A DNA stretch of 5,114 bases from Modestobacter sp. (GTDB taxonomy: Bacteria > Actinomycetota > Actinomycetes > Mycobacteriales > Geodermatophilaceae), in contig JAOPUQ010000205.1 of the NCBI GenBank assembly GCA_025963425.1, positions 1 through 5,114 on the forward strand. Reading direction: 5' to 3'. Position numbers and translations under genes: made by a program. Below the pieces are notes generated by a model that made no database searches, had not been told where the DNA came from, and saw nothing but the letters and a program-made list of their open reading frames with translations. Positions 4,772 to 5,114 of this stretch are shown here, in pieces; within the stretch, counting starts at the first letter, position 1; each line of letters begins with the position of its first letter.

Positions 4772-4789
4772 GTGTGCGAGGAGCTGGGG

Positions 4790-5114
4790 TCAGCTCTTCT
4801 TCAGCTTGTCGAAGTTGCGCTCGAGGTCCTCGAGGCCACCGCACATGAAGAAGGCCTGCTCGGGGACGTGGTCGTACTCGCCCACCGTGAGCGCCTTGAA
4901 CGCCTGCAGGGTCTCCGAGAGCGGGACGTAGGAGCCGGGCTGCCCGGTGAACGCCTCGGCCACGAACATGTTCTGGGAGAGGAACCGCTCGATCCGCCGG
5001 GCCCGGTTGACGGTGACCTTGTCCTCTTCACCGAGCTCGTCGATACCGAGGATGGCGATGATGTCCTGCAGCTCCTGGTAGCGCTGCAGGATCCGCTGCA
5101 CCTCGCGGGCGATG
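4790..5114 (-). CDS. atpD: F0F1 ATP synthase beta subunit (C-terminal part)
   Basis: Catalytic subunit of F1. Only the last 107 residues are in the window; the nucleotide-binding P-loop and catalytic residues lie beyond position 5114. The visible part is the C-terminal helical domain, with REVQRILQRYQELQDIIAIL, DELGEEDKVTVNRARRIERF (it includes the conserved loop resembling the DELSEED region that contacts the gamma shaft), LSQNMFVAEAFTG and PLSETLQAFKALTVGEYDHVPEQAF, ending in DKLKKS. DELGEED replaces the textbook DELSEED, a tolerated change at the Ser. The stop at 4790-4792 is the normal end of the protein. A strong hairpin follows after 18 nt, and the next atp gene, atpC, begins only at 4174. 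Confidence 0.97.
   Translation of the reverse strand, partial: IAREVQRILQRYQELQDIIAILGIDELGEEDKVTVNRARRIERFLSQNMFVAEAFTGQPGSYVPLSETLQAFKALTVGEYDHVPEQAFFMCGGLEDLERNFDKLKKS

Noticed and set aside
4516..4931. Plus-strand frames opposite the atpD end and the atpD-atpC gap
   Set aside because: They are Arg/Ser/Pro-rich without ribosome-binding sites, and part is antisense to atpD.

Overview
The window is chromosomal DNA from a very GC-rich actinobacterium. The evidence is strong G/C bias at third codon positions, frequent GTG starts, TANNNT -10 boxes that appear to drive leaderless transcripts, and the gene order atpD - atpC - DUF2550 - pduO-type adenosyltransferase - murA, which matches my recollection of Mycobacterium (Rv1310-Rv1315). 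The protein sequences feel closest to Geodermatophilaceae (Blastococcus, Modestobacter, Geodermatophilus), but that is an impression and could not be tested here.

Layout, left to right. Positions 1-859 (minus) hold the N-terminal part of a MeaA/ethylmalonyl-CoA-mutase-type, B12-dependent acyl-CoA mutase. A divergent small membrane-anchored protein (985-1305, plus) runs convergently into murA (1328-2611, minus). MurA carries Asp in place of the fosfomycin-reactive Cys. An 82-bp divergent intergenic region separates murA from a PduO-type cob(I)alamin adenosyltransferase (2694-3308, plus). That gene converges on a DUF2550 membrane protein (3338-3742, minus), which lies just downstream of atpC (3782-4174, minus). 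The window ends in the C-terminal part of atpD (4790-5114, minus).

The genes are mostly housekeeping: F1 ATPase beta and epsilon subunits, the first committed step of peptidoglycan synthesis, and cobalamin activation. There is a plausible link between the adenosyltransferase, which makes adenosylcobalamin, and the mutase 1.8 kb away, which needs it.

The least ordinary part is the 615-bp gap between atpD and atpC, genes that usually abut. It holds an unrecognised 71-residue Trp/Pro-rich reading frame (4350-4565, minus) with a good ribosome-binding site. Strong hairpins lie on both sides of it: one just after atpD and one just after the small frame. A -10-like TAGACT lies ahead of atpC. This suggests that atpC may be partly uncoupled from the rest of the ATP synthase operon. 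I saw no tRNA, rRNA, CRISPR array, insertion sequence or phage gene.
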